Assembly: GCA_903832105.1 (NCBI GenBank)
Contig: CAILAO010000290.1
Location: 1-20,073, forward strand
Direction of reading: 5' to 3'
From: an uncultured Pseudomonadota bacterium
Lineage (GTDB): Bacteria > Bdellovibrionota_B > Oligoflexia > Oligoflexales > CAILAO01
DNA: 20,073 nt
The notes beneath the pieces are model-generated. The model saw only the letters and a program-made list of their open reading frames with translations, made no database searches and was not told where the DNA came from. Position 1 is the first letter of the stretch, and each line of letters opens with the position of its first letter. Below are positions 1 to 7,025 of the stretch, piece by piece. The position numbers and the translations under genes were made by a program.

Positions 1-83
1 AAAAAAAATGCATCCCAATTGGTTGATGTTCCTGTAAACTAGACATTAGAGGCACCCGTTTCAAAAAGAGAGGTTACTGTAAC

Positions 84-608
84 ATGGATCATGAAAAACT
101 GCCAAGGAAGCCTGCGATTCCTTCACTGACGAGCGCGATTTCTGAAATTAACGCGTGGCTTTCAAAAAATAGGTACGAGCGACTTAAAGACTCCGCAGGA
201 CTGGAATGGAGTTTAAATGCCGCGGCTGAGAAGCACGGAATGCGTGTCCCGCCAGACCACGAGAAGCTATGGGAGTTAAGATTGTCGTTCGAAGTGGACG
301 TAACATCAGAACTCCTCATTAAAACCGGCACGTTATCGGAAAAAGAGGATGAGAGACTGATATCCCTAGTTGGGGAGGATGTGATTCCCATCCGGATGCG
401 GCCCCTTCGTTTCTTCGCCCATAGCGAGGAAGAACTAAGATCGATCATGATAGAAGAATTACCTAAAATTAGGGATCGTTTTCAACATACCGATCTTACA
501 AGCTTAAAGCGTACTCTCGTAGGACGTTGGGTCGATGAGAGAGGACAGTTTAATTCCATATCAACCCAGAATCAGGTCTTTTTTAAGGGTCAGTCATTGA
601 AAAGATGA
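84..608 (+). CDS. Hypothetical soluble protein, 174 aa
   Basis: I do not recognise this protein. It is 174 residues, charged, with no signal peptide or membrane segment, so it is probably cytoplasmic. The N-terminal half looks helical (Trp34, Trp62 and Trp83 lie in amphipathic stretches). A central part rich in Glu/Asp and Arg (about 70-135) is followed by a basic C-terminus. The ATG at 84 is preceded by AGAGAGG about 10 bases upstream, an acceptable ribosome binding site, and no other start is better placed. The stop codon lies inside the first of three tandem 14-base repeats. The next gene is on the same strand about 130 bases away, behind its own candidate promoter, so co-transcription is uncertain. 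Codon use looks like its neighbours. That it is a real gene rests on length, start context and absence of a competing frame. Confidence 0.6.
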   Translation: MDHEKLPRKPAIPSLTSAISEINAWLSKNRYERLKDSAGLEWSLNAAAEKHGMRVPPDHEKLWELRLSFEVDVTSELLIKTGTLSEKEDERLISLVGEDVIPIRMRPLRFFAHSEEELRSIMIEELPKIRDRFQHTDLTSLKRTLVGRWVDERGQFNSISTQNQVFFKGQSLKR

Positions 609-639
609 CAGTGAAAAGATAATAATGAAACGATAACAG
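598..639. repeat. Three tandem imperfect 14-base repeats
   Basis: Three consecutive 14-base units read TGAAAAGATGACAG, TGAAAAGATAATAA and TGAAACGATAACAG. They differ from each other at two or three positions. The array starts at the last codons of the upstream gene and ends exactly where a TTGACG candidate -35 box begins. Direct repeats spaced by more than one helical turn can be regulator binding sites, but no regulator is identified, and chance or slippage in A-rich DNA is possible. Confidence 0.55.
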
Positions 640-668
640 TTGACGAACCTTTATTTTTTTCATATTTC
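640..668 (+). promoter_or_regulatory. Candidate sigma70-type promoter for the STAS-like gene
   Basis: TTGACG (640-645) and TATTTC (663-668) are separated by 17 bases. The -35 box matches five of six consensus positions; the -10 box is poor. The expected transcript starts near 675, about 60 bases before the chosen start of the next gene. The tandem repeats abut the -35 box directly. Confidence 0.35.
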
Positions 669-735
669 TCTGCAAACTAGGGATCGTGTGAATCACCTAT
701 GACCCAATTTTTAAATTTGGTTGGAGATGTTGTAT

Positions 736-1272
736 ATGGTGGAGTTGATTCCCAAAAACATTGATGGTGTTGTTGTGTTGAATGTGCTCAGTCGGTGCTC
801 TCCTAATTGTTCTGCGTGTGCGGACATCACGGTTGGCATTCATAACTGGCTTCTTGTCAACAATCTAAAATATGTCGTTGTCGATTTTCAGGACGAAAAA
901 GTTGTATGCTCGACGTTCATAGAGGAATTGTTGCAGCTTAAAAAGAGACTAAAATTCCCGTTTGTGTTCATCGGGGTCATGGAGAAGCCCAAGCAAACGC
1001 TTGAAGCTTTTGATTATCGTGGGGAATTTCCACTTTTCGCGTCCCCGGAAGAAGCCGTAGGGGCGTTTCGTGCTCGTCATCCAGATCTTATCAATGCTTC
1101 TCTTGAAAACGTGACGTTTGGAATTCCTCTTGCAGTCGTGAGACCAGGCTCCAGATTAATCACAGGTGAAGAGGGAGAAGAAGGGCAAGAGGAAGAAGGC
1201 GTTAATGCAGATGAGGTTGAAAATGTTGATGTTGAAGAAGTTGAAGATACCGATGATGACGATGATGATTAG
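736..1272 (+). CDS. STAS-like domain protein with acidic C-terminal tail
   Basis: The N-terminal 115 residues resemble a STAS fold (anti-sigma-factor-antagonist family). There is a first strand (GVVVLNVL), a helix, a hydrophobic strand (KYVVVDF, about 45-51), a helix with ELLQLKKRL, another strand (PFVFIGV), and a final helix (SPEEAVGAFRARHP). STAS proteins usually bind partner kinases or transporters. The position where antagonists carry the phosphorylated Ser is not clearly conserved here (CSTFIEE, 58-64), so classic partner-switching is doubtful. Residues 21-28 contain a CxxxCxxC motif. Residues 144-178 are almost entirely Glu, Asp, Val and Gly and end in six Asp. I chose the ATG at 736 because GGAG lies nine bases before it; TTG 721 and ATG 727 are worse placed. 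The next gene on the same strand begins about 75 bases later. The STAS call is from sequence pattern only. Confidence 0.6.
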   Translation: MVELIPKNIDGVVVLNVLSRCSPNCSACADITVGIHNWLLVNNLKYVVVDFQDEKVVCSTFIEELLQLKKRLKFPFVFIGVMEKPKQTLEAFDYRGEFPLFASPEEAVGAFRARHPDLINASLENVTFGIPLAVVRPGSRLITGEEGEEGQEEEGVNADEVENVDVEEVEDTDDDDDD

Positions 1273-1346
1273 AGAGATGAACAGCATTGGGCTTTTAAAT
1301 CCGAATCTAAATAAACACGCCAAGTTTGACAGCGGAAATTGAAACA

Positions 1347-2330
1347 ATGAGAGAACATAATAAGTACGGTGCACAGAGGGCGATTCCACTCGATTTATTC
1401 TTGTATTCCTGCCTTGAGTATGAACGTTTGAGGCGTTCATCACCGGAGGGAACCGAAGAGATCCAGGGGCACCCAAGCCTCAAATCAGAGCCTGAGCAGG
1501 GAACAAAAGGTTTTGAGGATGATTCCGTCTCTGAACTCGACGATGTTGTGGCTTGGTATCGTTGTCAGTTTCAATCACTTGCGGGGCAGGAGGTTCTTTC
1601 GAGCGAAAACCTTTCGAGTGTTGTCATCCCGACGGTATTGCTTGGGATCGACGTCGCTTCTTTTACCCTAAGAAGTAAGGGAAGCCGAGTTCCTTTTTAT
1701 ATTGCCGATGAGATCACTAGGGATCCTTTCTGGTCTGAGTTTGATGGTTTGGTTGTGCAGCATTTTTCGGCCTACGCTGAATTCATGATGACGTACTATC
1801 ATTGGTGTTTTAGTGAGGAAAGAGAAAATCTTGTGGAGCCTGGGAGTCGGCCTCCCGTTGGACGTTTTGCCCCTCGATTTCCCCGTTCACAAAAATTTAA
1901 AGACAGAAATTCTTTTTCGCCTCAGGGAAGACGAAATCAAGATAGTGACGATCGTCATGGAAGACCATCGAGACCTCAACGGAAATTTGACGATCGAAAC
2001 CGAGGAGACCACGAGAGGGGCGGGTTTAGAGGAAATCCTAATTCCGGTCCGAGGTCAGAAGCTTCCAGAAAGGCGGAGGAGTTGGCTTTGAAGGATGTGG
2101 CGAAAGCTGTCAGAGAATTTAAAGGGAAGCCAGAGACGGAAGAAGTTCTTCTTGCACCAACCAATAGCTTCTGCCGCCGTTTACAGCATCGTCACATTAA
2201 TGAGGCGGGTTTCTTTTCTCGGTCAATAGGAGAGGGGCAGGATCGCGCCGTTAAGATCACAAGAATTAAACAGCCGTCTGATGAGTCGTCTAATTTTAGT
2301 GACGTTAATGACGGAGGAGACAGCGAATGA
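1347..2330 (+). CDS. R3H domain protein with Arg-rich disordered linker
   Basis: This 327-residue protein has three parts. Residues 1-160 are folded and rich in aromatics, with no family I recognise. Residues about 165-245 are low-complexity, dominated by Arg, Pro, Gly, Asp and Ser with RGG-like pieces, as in RNA-binding proteins. The C-terminal part (about 245-308) fits an R3H domain: helix, LLAPTNSFCRR, the R-x3-H signature (Arg277, His281), then SRSIGEGQDRAVKI. R3H domains bind single-stranded nucleic acid. There is no KH domain, so this is not Jag/KhpB. An in-frame TTG at 1326 would add seven residues; the ATG is weakly preferred. The stop overlaps the ATG of the dehydrogenase gene (ATGA at 2327-2330), which indicates one operon and coupled translation. 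The target nucleic acid is unknown. Confidence 0.7.
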   Translation: MREHNKYGAQRAIPLDLFLYSCLEYERLRRSSPEGTEEIQGHPSLKSEPEQGTKGFEDDSVSELDDVVAWYRCQFQSLAGQEVLSSENLSSVVIPTVLLGIDVASFTLRSKGSRVPFYIADEITRDPFWSEFDGLVVQHFSAYAEFMMTYYHWCFSEERENLVEPGSRPPVGRFAPRFPRSQKFKDRNSFSPQGRRNQDSDDRHGRPSRPQRKFDDRNRGDHERGGFRGNPNSGPRSEASRKAEELALKDVAKAVREFKGKPETEEVLLAPTNSFCRRLQHRHINEAGFFSRSIGEGQDRAVKITRIKQPSDESSNFSDVNDGGDSE

Positions 2331-3115
2331 CCTCGCAAAAAGCGATGTCCCCTGAATCCGATTCAAAAGTTGTTTGTGTGACAGGTGCGAGTTCCGGAAT
2401 TGGCCTTGCAGCGGCGGAGGTTTTTGCCGAGCATGGCGCTACGTTGATCATCGGCGCGAGACGTGTTGATCGCCTCGAAACGATTTCGAAGCGTCTAAAA
2501 AAACTAGGTGCAAAAGACATTTTGGTATTAGGTCTCGACGTCAGAATTCCTTCGTCAGTTGAGCAATTTGTTCAAAGCACCTTAAAGCGTTTCAATGCCC
2601 TCGATGTGTTGGTGAATAGCGCAGGACTTGCGGCTGGACGAGATCCTCTAGTGTCAGCAAATATCGACGATTGGGAGAGGATGATCGATACGAATGTGAA
2701 GGGACTGCTTCGAGTTACAAAAAGCTTTCTTCCAACCATGATCGAGCAAAAACGAGGACATATCATAAATATTGGCTCTATTGCTGGATACGAACCATAT
2801 GAGGGTGGCAGTGTTTACTCAGCCTCGAAGTTTGGTGTGCGCGCCATTACGAAAACCTTAAGACTTGAGCTTTCGGGAACCAACATCCGTGTCACGATCA
2901 TCGATCCTGGAATGGTGAATACCGAGTTTAGCCTTGTACGCCTTGGTGATCAAGAGAAGGCGGATGCCGTTTACAAAGGAATGATGCCTCTTATCGGTCG
3001 TGATGTCGCCGAATGTATTTATTTTGCGGCTTCAAGACCTCCTCATGTCAACGTGGATCAGATTTTTGTTATGCCAACCGATCAAGCTTCAGCAACCAAG
3101 GTTTTCCGGCGGTAA
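2327..3115 (+). CDS. Short-chain dehydrogenase/reductase, YdfG-like
   Basis: A classical SDR of 262 residues. The nucleotide-binding motif TGASSGIG is at 19-26, NSAG at 97-100, and the catalytic tetrad is Asn123, Ser151, Tyr164 and Lys168 (YSASK). GARR at 43-46 places Arg residues after the second strand, which usually means NADP(H) preference. The stretch around DTNVKGLLRVT and RGHIINIGSIAG resembles YdfG, the NADP-dependent 3-hydroxy acid (serine, malonic semialdehyde) dehydrogenase. The exact substrate cannot be read from sequence. An N-terminal extension of about 12 residues precedes the first strand. A GGAGG-type ribosome site lies inside the end of the upstream R3H gene, whose stop overlaps this start. 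The link between an R3H protein and an SDR is positional only. Confidence 0.88.
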   Translation: MTSQKAMSPESDSKVVCVTGASSGIGLAAAEVFAEHGATLIIGARRVDRLETISKRLKKLGAKDILVLGLDVRIPSSVEQFVQSTLKRFNALDVLVNSAGLAAGRDPLVSANIDDWERMIDTNVKGLLRVTKSFLPTMIEQKRGHIINIGSIAGYEPYEGGSVYSASKFGVRAITKTLRLELSGTNIRVTIIDPGMVNTEFSLVRLGDQEKADAVYKGMMPLIGRDVAECIYFAASRPPHVNVDQIFVMPTDQASATKVFRR

Positions 3116-3130
3116 GGGATGGGATCTCGT

Positions 3131-3181
3131 GATATCGATATGTTACGTCGATATCCTTTCGTCGCTACGCTCCTCAGGATA
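3131..3181. repeat. Two overlapping, mutually exclusive inverted repeats
   Basis: A perfect 8-base inverted repeat (GATATCGA 3131-3138, TCGATATC 3148-3155, 9-base loop) lies 15 bases after the dehydrogenase stop. Its right arm overlaps a second repeat (TATCCT 3152-3157, AGGATA 3176-3181) that encloses a small CGT/ACG stem. Only one of the two stems could form at a time. No T-run follows either, so neither is a standard terminator. The role is unknown: mRNA end, attenuator-like leader of the small membrane protein gene, or protein binding site. Confidence 0.5.
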
Positions 3182-3234
3182 CAATACAGTCAAGTACGAC
3201 TATGGTTATGATATAAATTGGGCAGAGGTGATTG

Positions 3235-3438
3235 ATGGACGCAACAACCTTATTTGTTGGCGGGATTTTAGGTGCGATTGGTTTAGCATATATCGTCTAC
3301 GGAAAGAAACAAAGAAAAGCCATCGCGCTCCTTTGCGGTGTAGGTCTTTGTGGTATTCCCTATTTTATTTCGAATATGATCGCCCTGGTTGCCGTGTGTG
3401 TCGCGCTTATGGTCTTGCCATTTTTTGCGAGATATTGA
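3235..3438 (+). CDS. Small conserved integral membrane protein, 67 aa
   Basis: A 67-residue hydrophobic protein with a first membrane helix at about 5-22, a basic loop (YGKKQRKA, 22-29), and hydrophobic stretches at about 30-46 and 48-64, giving two or three passes. The combination YGKKQ, PYF-SN and a C-terminal LPFF resembles a widespread family of tiny proteobacterial membrane proteins of unknown role. That resemblance is from memory, without a search. AGAGGTG lies just upstream of ATG 3235, so this start is preferred to the in-frame TTG at 3232. The gene stands alone between the dehydrogenase and the secreted protein, preceded by the paired inverted repeats. Another frame overlaps it (3000-3509) but has no membrane or domain pattern and runs into the dehydrogenase. 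Confidence 0.75.
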   Translation: MDATTLFVGGILGAIGLAYIVYGKKQRKAIALLCGVGLCGIPYFISNMIALVAVCVALMVLPFFARY

Positions 3439-3540
3439 GGACATGCTCAACACACAGTAATCCGTTGAAGAAATTGGTGTCGTGTGTTAATAACAAGATA
3501 ATAGCTTAGTATCATCTTGGAAAATAAAGGGGAGGAATGT

Positions 3541-4233
3541 ATGTCAAGTCTTCTGCTAAGAGTTGTTGGTTTTTGCTGTGTGCTGCTTTTTGCCACAAAT
3601 GTATATGGCCAAACTTTTTTTGCCGATCTGCTAAAACGCTATGATGCGGCAAAAAAGCCAACGATTGTGGAAATGCGCCACGAGGCTTTGTGGATCGGTA
3701 AATGCGTGAACAAAAGTCAACCAAACATTCGTATTGGCGGTATGGTCAATTCCTACGTGTTTGGTGACAACGATCCGATGACCGGCAGCGACACACTATA
3801 CATGGCTGTTCATCATGCTCCGAATGGTGAGCCTGAGGATTACTACTTCCAGATGACCCGCGCACAAGCGGAATACTCCCACCGTGACATCAGAAGTCAA
3901 CTGCGAACATATTCGCCGGTCAAAGACTTTGATGATCCTCTTTTTCCCAACGCAAACGAACTGATTTTTTCGCAGCGGGTCAATGTCAACAACCGAGTGC
4001 AAGGTGTCGATTTCACGCTCCGAAAAGATGCCAACCAAAATGGCGTCCCTTTTTACATCCTAGCCGGACGATGCCCGTTCGAACACTGCAATAATAATCA
4101 AGCAAGATATCGTGATATCCTTGCGATCTGCTATGTGTGGGAAAACAAGCTTCCTGAAGACCAGAATCTAGACATATCTCCCGACAGTGATTGGGTTCCG
4201 GATTTCGTGAGTTTTGAAATGTTTGAGCAGTAG
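3541..4233 (+). CDS. Secreted hypothetical protein with signal peptide, 230 aa
   Basis: I do not recognise the family. Residues 1-23 form a typical Sec signal peptide: a short basic start, a hydrophobic core (VVGFCCVLLFA) and likely cleavage after VYG before Gln-Thr. There is no lipobox Cys at the cleavage site, so a soluble periplasmic or exported protein is expected. The mature part has no further membrane helix. It contains at least four Cys (GKC, GRCPFEHC, AIC) that could form disulfides, and it ends in an acidic, aromatic segment. The start at 3541 is set by GGGGAGG five bases upstream, a strong ribosome site, so the in-frame TTG at 3517 is not used. It converges with proC, whose stop is 22 bases away. 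Confidence 0.75.
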   Translation: MSSLLLRVVGFCCVLLFATNVYGQTFFADLLKRYDAAKKPTIVEMRHEALWIGKCVNKSQPNIRIGGMVNSYVFGDNDPMTGSDTLYMAVHHAPNGEPEDYYFQMTRAQAEYSHRDIRSQLRTYSPVKDFDDPLFPNANELIFSQRVNVNNRVQGVDFTLRKDANQNGVPFYILAGRCPFEHCNNNQARYRDILAICYVWENKLPEDQNLDISPDSDWVPDFVSFEMFEQ

Positions 4234-4247
4234 CAACTGGTCAGTTG
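4234..4247. terminator. Short inverted repeat between convergent genes
   Basis: CAACTG-GT-CAGTTG lies directly after the stop of the secreted protein gene. A run of eight T begins 14 bases downstream, inside the 3' end of proC. The stem is short and the T-run too far away for a standard intrinsic terminator on the plus strand, and no U-run follows on the minus strand. It is recorded as a possible weak transcription end or binding site. Confidence 0.25.
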
Positions 4248-4255
4248 TTAGGTCT

Positions 4256-5086
4256 TTACGATTTTTTTTGACTCTGTCTTTTTTCGCGCAGTTCTCGGGA
4301 CTTTTCGGTTGCTGTCGCGACAGCGCTGATTAACATCGCGCGGAGCCCGTGCGATTCAAGTTCATGAATGGCGTTGATCGTTGTTCCGCCGGGCGTCGTG
4401 ACTTGATCACGCAGAATGGCTGGATGGGTGTTCGTTGATTTTACAAGAAGAGCTGACCCCAGGACGGTTTGTGTTGACAGTTTTAGGGATAAATCGCGAG
4501 GGATTCCCATCTTAACGCCCCCATCAGTCAATGCTTCGATAACCATGTAAATATAGGCCGGTCCGCTGCCGGAAAGGCCTGTTACGGCATCCATTAAAGA
4601 TTCGTGAATCCAGGAGGCCTCACCAATCGAGGAAAAGATTTTTTCCGCAAGAAGCTTATGTGCTTCCTGGCAGGCACGGTTGTGACACATTGCAGTTGCG
4701 GCGGTTCCGACCATCGCGGCGATATTTGGCATGGTGCGGACGATGGGACCAGCAAATACAAACTGCTCGGCGACATCATCGGTGGTGATACCGGCTAGAA
4801 TTGAAATAATGAGAGTTTGATCCGAGATTTTTCCAGAGAGATCGGAAGACACAACCGCGAGATCTTGTGGCTTGATACAGAGGATAATAACGTCTTCGGT
4901 GCGGCGGTCGCACGAGAGATTTTGTAAGGGGTTCACATCGAAACTATTTGCCAGTGCTGCGACTTTGTCTTTATGAAGATCAAAAATACTTATGCTGATA
5001 TCTTTAGCAAATTCAGATCTAAGAAGTCCCTTTGTAAGAGAACTTCCCATATTACCTGTTCCTACAATAAGGATCGATGTTTTCAT
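4256..5086 (-). CDS. proC: Pyrroline-5-carboxylate reductase
   Basis: This enzyme reduces 1-pyrroline-5-carboxylate to L-proline with NAD(P)H, the last step of proline biosynthesis, in the cytoplasm. The 276 residues match the usual length. The N-terminal Rossmann motif is GTGNMG (9-14). CIKPQD and MPNIAAMVG follow in the order typical of the family. The C-terminal dimer domain contains GLSGSGPAYIYMVIEAL and TTPGGTTINAI, both highly characteristic. The tail is Lys-rich and is encoded partly by a run of eight A on the coding strand. The ATG at 5086 has GGAG nine bases upstream. The gene starts 37 bases after accC ends, on the same strand, so it is probably the last gene of the efp-accB-accC run. 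It converges on the secreted protein gene. Confidence 0.95.
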   Translation of the reverse strand: MKTSILIVGTGNMGSSLTKGLLRSEFAKDISISIFDLHKDKVAALANSFDVNPLQNLSCDRRTEDVIILCIKPQDLAVVSSDLSGKISDQTLIISILAGITTDDVAEQFVFAGPIVRTMPNIAAMVGTAATAMCHNRACQEAHKLLAEKIFSSIGEASWIHESLMDAVTGLSGSGPAYIYMVIEALTDGGVKMGIPRDLSLKLSTQTVLGSALLVKSTNTHPAILRDQVTTPGGTTINAIHELESHGLRAMLISAVATATEKSRELREKRQSQKKS

Positions 5087-5123
5087 GAAGATGGTCTCCG
5101 TCAGCTACGCTTCATTTCAAATG

Positions 5124-6503
5124 TTATGTTTTCTGGATAAAAGTGTTCAAAAAGTTGGTTGAGATGTCGCCGCGAAGAAATTTGTCGTCGTCAAGAAGTC
5201 GCAAGTGGAATGGAATATTTGTGCGAATTCCGTCGATCTTCATTTCGTTGAGAGCGCGTTTCATGCGGTTGATGCTTTCTTTTCGAGAACTTCCAAACGT
5301 AATGACTTTCGCAAGGAGAGAATCGTAAATAGAAGGAACGGTATAGCCGGCGTAGATCATGCTGTCCACGCGGACACCTGGGCCTCCGGGCTGATGATAG
5401 GCAGTGACTTTGCCAGGCCACGGCGCGAATGTTAAGGGATCTTCGGCATTGATACGACATTCGAGGGCATGACCATTCAAAGGGACGGAGTTTCCCATCT
5501 CAGCATTTTTACCGGATGATTTTCTGGGAAGAGGTAAGCAAGATAACTTTTCCCCCTGCGCAATGCGGATCTGCTCCTTAACAAGATCGATTCCTGTGAC
5601 TTGTTCGGTGACAGGGTGCTCGACCTGGATTCTGGTATTAACTTCCATAAAATAAAAACGCTTATTTTCTTCCATCAGAAATTCAACAGTCCCGAGTGAT
5701 TCGTAACTCACTGCCTTGGCGATTTTGAGAGCCGTTTCTCCCAAAGCCTCTCGGAGCTTCGAGTCAACGATGGGACACGGGGACTCTTCGACGAGTTTTT
5801 GATAGCGACGCTGGATCGAACAGTCGCGCTCGCCTAGATGGACGATATTCCCGTGACTGTCACCCATAATCTGAACTTCCACATGTCTTGGGTTTTGACA
5901 GTAGCGTTCGACGAAGACGTCAGCATTTCCGAAGCCCACTTCAGCTTCTGTTTGAGCAAGATGAAATTGTTGCAGAAGTTCGGACTGTTGCCGCACAATT
6001 TTCATGCCGCGTCCGCCGCCCCCTCCGGCAGCCTTAATAATCAATGGAAAACCAATGTCCTTTGCAATGCGAATAACCTCGGCTTCCGAATTAACGACGC
6101 CTCGGCTTCCTGGCAAGAGGGGAACTCCAGACTTCTCAGCGAGCGTTCTCGCTTTGACCTTGTTTCCCAAACTGTCAATATGCTCTGGCTTCGGTCCGAT
6201 AAATGTAATTTTATGATCTTTGCAAATTCTGGCGAAATCCGCATTCTCGGATAAAAAACCATACCCTGGGTGAATGGCGTCAACTCCGGAAATTTCAACG
6301 GCGCTCATAATCGCGGGAATGGAGAGGTAACTTTTTCGGCTGGGTCCCGGTCCAATACAAATACTTTCATCTGCAAGTTTGGTATGCAACGCGTCACGAT
6401 CAGCCGATGAGTAAACCGCTACGGACGATAAACCGAGTTCCTGGCACGCACGAATAATCCGAATGGCAATTTCACCGCGGTTTGCGATCAGAACTTTTTT
6501 CAT
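5124..6503 (-). CDS. accC: Biotin carboxylase subunit of acetyl-CoA carboxylase
   Basis: AccC carboxylates the biotin on AccB using ATP and bicarbonate, the first half of malonyl-CoA formation for fatty-acid synthesis. The protein has 459 residues, close to the usual 450. The N-terminal domain begins KKVLIANRGEIAIRI. HPGYGFLSEN and the ATP-grasp glycine-rich loop (AAGGGGGRGMKIV) follow. The catalytic segment is MEVNTRIQVEHPVTE, and the C-terminal domain has HALECRINAEDP. An insertion of about 13 residues (KSSGKNAEMGNSV) precedes the last motif compared with the E. coli protein as I recall it. An upstream in-frame ATG at 6557 would add 18 non-homologous residues inside accB and is rejected. 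The chosen ATG begins four bases after the accB stop, so translation is probably coupled. No separate ribosome site is evident. Confidence 0.96.
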   Translation of the reverse strand: MKKVLIANRGEIAIRIIRACQELGLSSVAVYSSADRDALHTKLADESICIGPGPSRKSYLSIPAIMSAVEISGVDAIHPGYGFLSENADFARICKDHKITFIGPKPEHIDSLGNKVKARTLAEKSGVPLLPGSRGVVNSEAEVIRIAKDIGFPLIIKAAGGGGGRGMKIVRQQSELLQQFHLAQTEAEVGFGNADVFVERYCQNPRHVEVQIMGDSHGNIVHLGERDCSIQRRYQKLVEESPCPIVDSKLREALGETALKIAKAVSYESLGTVEFLMEENKRFYFMEVNTRIQVEHPVTEQVTGIDLVKEQIRIAQGEKLSCLPLPRKSSGKNAEMGNSVPLNGHALECRINAEDPLTFAPWPGKVTAYHQPGGPGVRVDSMIYAGYTVPSIYDSLLAKVITFGSSRKESINRMKRALNEMKIDGIRTNIPFHLRLLDDDKFLRGDISTNFLNTFIQKT

Positions 6504-6507
6504 AATG

Positions 6508-7002
6508 TTACGGCGTAATGACAAAAAGCGGTTGATCAAATTCGACGGGCTGCTCATTCTCTACGAGAATTTCGGCGATGACTCCTTCACTTTCAGCTTC
6601 GATTTCATTCATGAGTTTCATTGCTTCGACTATACAGAGGACGTCTCCCTTCTTCACGCGCTGTCCAATCGTCACAAAAGGATCGGCACCGGGTGAAGGG
6701 GCTCGATAAAACGTACCGACGAAGGGTGATGTGATGACCTTGCGATCACTCTTTGTTTGGGACTCTTTCTTTTGGGGATTTTGTGCAGCCGCTGATGCTG
6801 CGGTACCAGATGCTTGGGCATTGGGTGCGGGTGAAGTCGTGCTTGTATATGCTTGAGGTGTCGCGCCCTCTTGCAGCTCGAACGCGCCACCCTTTTTAAC
6901 GCGGATTTTTTCATCGCCCTGAGCGATTTCAATTTCGTTCACGTTGTAGCTCTTCATAAGCTCCATCAGACGCTCGACTTTTTTGAGATCCATGGTATCC
7001 AT
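6508..7002 (-). CDS. accB: Biotin carboxyl carrier protein of acetyl-CoA carboxylase
   Basis: AccB carries biotin between the carboxylase AccC and the carboxyltransferase AccA/AccD. The 164 residues show the standard layout. There is an N-terminal helix (LKKVERLMELMKSYNVNEIEI), then a flexible Ala/Pro/Thr/Ser linker (about 45-85). The biotinyl domain has SPFVGTFYRAPSPG and the biotin site EAMKLMNE, where Lys129 is the modified residue. The protein ends with the usual domain-closing strand FVITP. A second ATG three codons in (6993) is a possible start; both have Shine-Dalgarno-like purines upstream. The gene lies 23 bases after efp and four bases before accC. The carboxyltransferase genes accA and accD are not in this window. 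Confidence 0.95.
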   Translation of the reverse strand: MDTMDLKKVERLMELMKSYNVNEIEIAQGDEKIRVKKGGAFELQEGATPQAYTSTTSPAPNAQASGTAASAAAQNPQKKESQTKSDRKVITSPFVGTFYRAPSPGADPFVTIGQRVKKGDVLCIVEAMKLMNEIEAESEGVIAEILVENEQPVEFDQPLFVITP

Positions 7003-7025
7003 CCTTCAACTTCCTCAAAGGTTTG

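Noticed and set aside
11..28. CATC/GATG around CCAATTGG as a palindromic operator
   Set aside because: The inner and outer repeats have different centres, so it is not a true extended palindrome.
1156..1476. Minus-strand open frame of 106 residues
   Set aside because: It is the antisense of the acidic tail and the start of the R3H gene; its Ile/Asn/Phe-rich composition is explained by complementing Glu/Asp codons.
1813..2091. Plus-strand open frame of 92 residues inside the R3H gene
   Set aside because: It lies in the low-complexity Arg-rich region, where stops are rare in other frames.
3000..3509. Plus-strand open frame of 169 residues
   Set aside because: It overlaps the dehydrogenase and the small membrane protein genes in another frame, shows no domain pattern, and the membrane protein has a better ribosome site.
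6501..6557. Longer accC start at 6557
   Set aside because: The 18 extra residues come from antisense-like reading of the accB end and precede the universally placed KKVLIANRGE start.
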